A DNA stretch of 7,654 bases from the NCBI GenBank assembly GCA_946481105.1, contig CAMLMM010000083.1, forward strand, positions 1 through 7,654, given 5' to 3'. This DNA comes from an uncultured Alphaproteobacteria bacterium. GTDB taxonomy: Bacteria; Pseudomonadota; Alphaproteobacteria; Micavibrionales; Micavibrionaceae. The notes under the pieces are model-generated. The model was not told the DNA's origin, ran no database searches, and saw only the letters and a list, made by a program, of their open reading frames with translations. Of this stretch, positions 6,120-7,654 are shown one piece after another. The position numbers were made by a program, and so were the translations under genes. Position 1 is the first letter of the stretch, and each line of letters starts with the position of its first letter.

Positions 6120-7652
6120 TTAACCCAACTTGAATTGATAATGTATGCGGGCTTGATTGTGCCCATCAGGCACAGGCTCCCATTTACCCGGCGGCATTTC
6201 AGGGAACTTGGGCATGATAAATGGCTTTGGAGCCTCTTTAGTTTCAGGCTTATCTGCTGCCTTTTTCTCTTTCTCTTCGAGTAATGGCTTGGGCTCTGTT
6301 TTATCAACAGGCTTGATTTCTTCAGCCTTTGGCTTTTCTGATTCAGCGGGCTTAGGATCGTCTGAAATTTTTACGGAAGCTTTTCTTTTGAAATCAACTT
6401 TATCTTCAAGTTGTCCATATGCCAGCATTAATGAAAGCACATATAATTTACGTTCAATAACTGGCTTACGTTCCGTGGCATTGTGCACTTCGTGGCGCCA
6501 CTCATCCATTAAATCGATAATACCTTGTTCAGGGCGCTTTCCGTCAGCCTTTGCGGCAGCAGTGCGCTCACCCACAATTGTTTTTATCTCATCCTTTTCT
6601 GCCTGCGGCATGTCCGCAAGTATATCAACCGCACCGTAATGATCATTATCTTCAGGTTTGGATGTACGCACCACCGGGCGGCCTGTATCTGTCAAAAGGC
6701 GCTGCCGGGCTGCCTTCTCTCGTTCAGTAACACTATTTAGGAACTGGATCTTGGCAGCACCAGATCCATTCTGCCCCCGCAGCGCGTTGATCAGGGATTC
6801 ACCCTGCACGTTATAATCAGCAAGTAACTTGAATTCGTCCTTGTTCAACGCTCCCCGTTCCGTGATTTCGACAGCAATACGGCGAATATCATCAATTGTG
6901 TAGCGAGATACTGCCTCAGCACCCGCCTCCTGAATATGCTTTAGCATCAGATCATGGGCACGTGTCTGGTAATATGTGACTCCTTCGTAATAAGACTCAT
7001 CCGTTGAGCGGGCCCCTCTCGTACTGGCCCTGCCATTCCAGCGTGAGTTAACAGCCCGGACATCTGCCATATCCTGAACAATGTTTTTATACCCCAAAGA
7101 TGCCATGGTAAGTGTAGCGGCCACATCTGCAAAAACTTCGCTCATGTGCATGCGATGAGAGTTGTTGATGGCGGTGTCACCAGCAATCATATACTCGTCG
7201 CGATAATAAGTACGATCAATGCAATGCCAGACTTCGTGCCATGTAGCACGCAGCATCATGACATAAGGACCAGGATCAGATTTTGCTTCCTGGAAATTAT
7301 TCCCTGCACGTCCGAGCCAGCGCTCGAGTTCGGTGCGAGATGACCAATCACCTACGCCCGGCACCACCAGACAAACTTGGCTTTGCACAATATCTTTGTC
7401 CTGCGGATTATGGCTGCTGGCATAGGTGTTGCGATTCACACGCTTGGCGACAGCTTCGCGTCGCGATGGTCCTTTTAGATTGCCAAGAGCCTCTAGTATA
7501 TCTGATCTGGTATTCCAGCGCAGCTGTATGCCGCGATCATTCAGCACTTCATAAAAACGGTTGCGGAATGTCGGGTGATTATTTGTGGGGCGCAAGTTAA
7601 TTGAATCATCATCCAGAATCACTACGGGGAATTCTGGATTAGTCGCATTCAC
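6120..7652 (-). CDS. HExxH zinc-metalloprotease-like protein with Pro/Lys/Glu-rich tail (N-terminus probably beyond right edge)
   Basis: At least 510 residues, counted from the first in-window GTG at 7652. That start lies two bases from the edge and its upstream sequence cannot be seen, so the protein may be longer and any signal peptide would be missing. RATWHEVWHCID (135-146) contains HExxH (His139, Glu140, His143) and an extended HExxHxxD. SEVFADVAATL (171-181) supplies a likely third zinc ligand, Glu172, 29 residues after His143, as in gluzincins. The pairing of HExxHxxD with E-x-F-A-[D/E] recalls the anthrax lethal factor-type catalytic domain (M34/ATLF), though the rest was not recognised. 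Residues 240-420 are charged and mainly helical. Residues 428-490 are a low-complexity Pro/Lys/Glu tail, probably disordered, before a short basic/aromatic end. The substrate is unknown. Protease activity is inferred from the motif alone. Confidence 0.75.
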   Translation of the reverse strand: MNATNPEFPVVILDDDSINLRPTNNHPTFRNRFYEVLNDRGIQLRWNTRSDILEALGNLKGPSRREAVAKRVNRNTYASSHNPQDKDIVQSQVCLVVPGVGDWSSRTELERWLGRAGNNFQEAKSDPGPYVMMLRATWHEVWHCIDRTYYRDEYMIAGDTAINNSHRMHMSEVFADVAATLTMASLGYKNIVQDMADVRAVNSRWNGRASTRGARSTDESYYEGVTYYQTRAHDLMLKHIQEAGAEAVSRYTIDDIRRIAVEITERGALNKDEFKLLADYNVQGESLINALRGQNGSGAAKIQFLNSVTEREKAARQRLLTDTGRPVVRTSKPEDNDHYGAVDILADMPQAEKDEIKTIVGERTAAAKADGKRPEQGIIDLMDEWRHEVHNATERKPVIERKLYVLSLMLAYGQLEDKVDFKRKASVKISDDPKPAESEKPKAEEIKPVDKTEPKPLLEEKEKKAADKPETKEAPKPFIMPKFPEMPPGKWEPVPDGHNQARIHYQFKLG

Positions 7653-7654
7653 TT

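Noticed and set aside
6158..6174. TGTGCC/GGCACA hairpin as a dusA terminator
   Set aside because: The stem has only 6 base pairs, no following T run, and it lies within the coding end of the opposing gene.
6157..6639. 160-codon Ser/Gly-rich open frame on the plus strand
   Set aside because: It is a shadow of the Pro/Lys/Glu-rich tail of the metalloprotease-like gene; biased codons there remove stops on the opposite strand.

Overview
The window reads as a piece of an alphaproteobacterial chromosome with moderate base composition. The lineage call rests on three things. The fabA-fabB pair has alphaproteobacterial-style sequences. The secreted double-SH3 protein belongs to a type I associate with Alphaproteobacteria. 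The DusA carries the usual proteobacterial signature. I cannot name a genus. No rRNA, tRNA, CRISPR array, insertion sequence or prophage gene is visible. Coding density is high and no gene-free stretch exceeds about 160 bases.

Layout, left to right. Positions 1-807 hold the unsaturated fatty acid pair on the minus strand: fabA is complete and fabB is cut by the left edge. Positions 925-3222 (minus) encode a 765-residue protein with two AAA+ modules; both keep a P-loop, but the second P-loop is altered and both Walker B motifs have lost key acidic residues. Positions 3345-4316 (minus) encode a 323-residue, cysteine-rich soluble protein that I do not recognise. Positions 4449-4973 (minus) encode a small exported protein with two SH3-like repeats. 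Positions 5133-6119 (plus) are dusA, the tRNA-dihydrouridine synthase for position 20/20a. Positions 6120-7652 (minus) encode most of a protein with a zincin motif (HEVWH followed by a downstream SEVFAD helix) and a Pro/Lys/Glu-rich tail; its true N-terminus probably lies beyond the right edge.

The 323-residue gene, the ATPase gene, fabA and fabB run head to tail with gaps of 122, 117 and 29 bases. fabA and fabB clearly belong together. fabA has its own plausible -10 element, so the upstream pair may be a separate unit. SH3 gene and dusA diverge from a 159-base region that must hold both promoters. dusA and the metalloprotease gene converge, with stop codons directly abutting.

The least ordinary items are the degenerate twin AAA+ protein with its unrecognised upstream neighbour, the possible hairpin masking the AAA+ gene's Shine-Dalgarno sequence, the anthrax-lethal-factor-like zinc-site pattern in the right-edge protein, and a small cluster of DnaA-box-like nonamers at 4271-4439. 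None of these proves a new system. The AAA+ pair is the best candidate for one.
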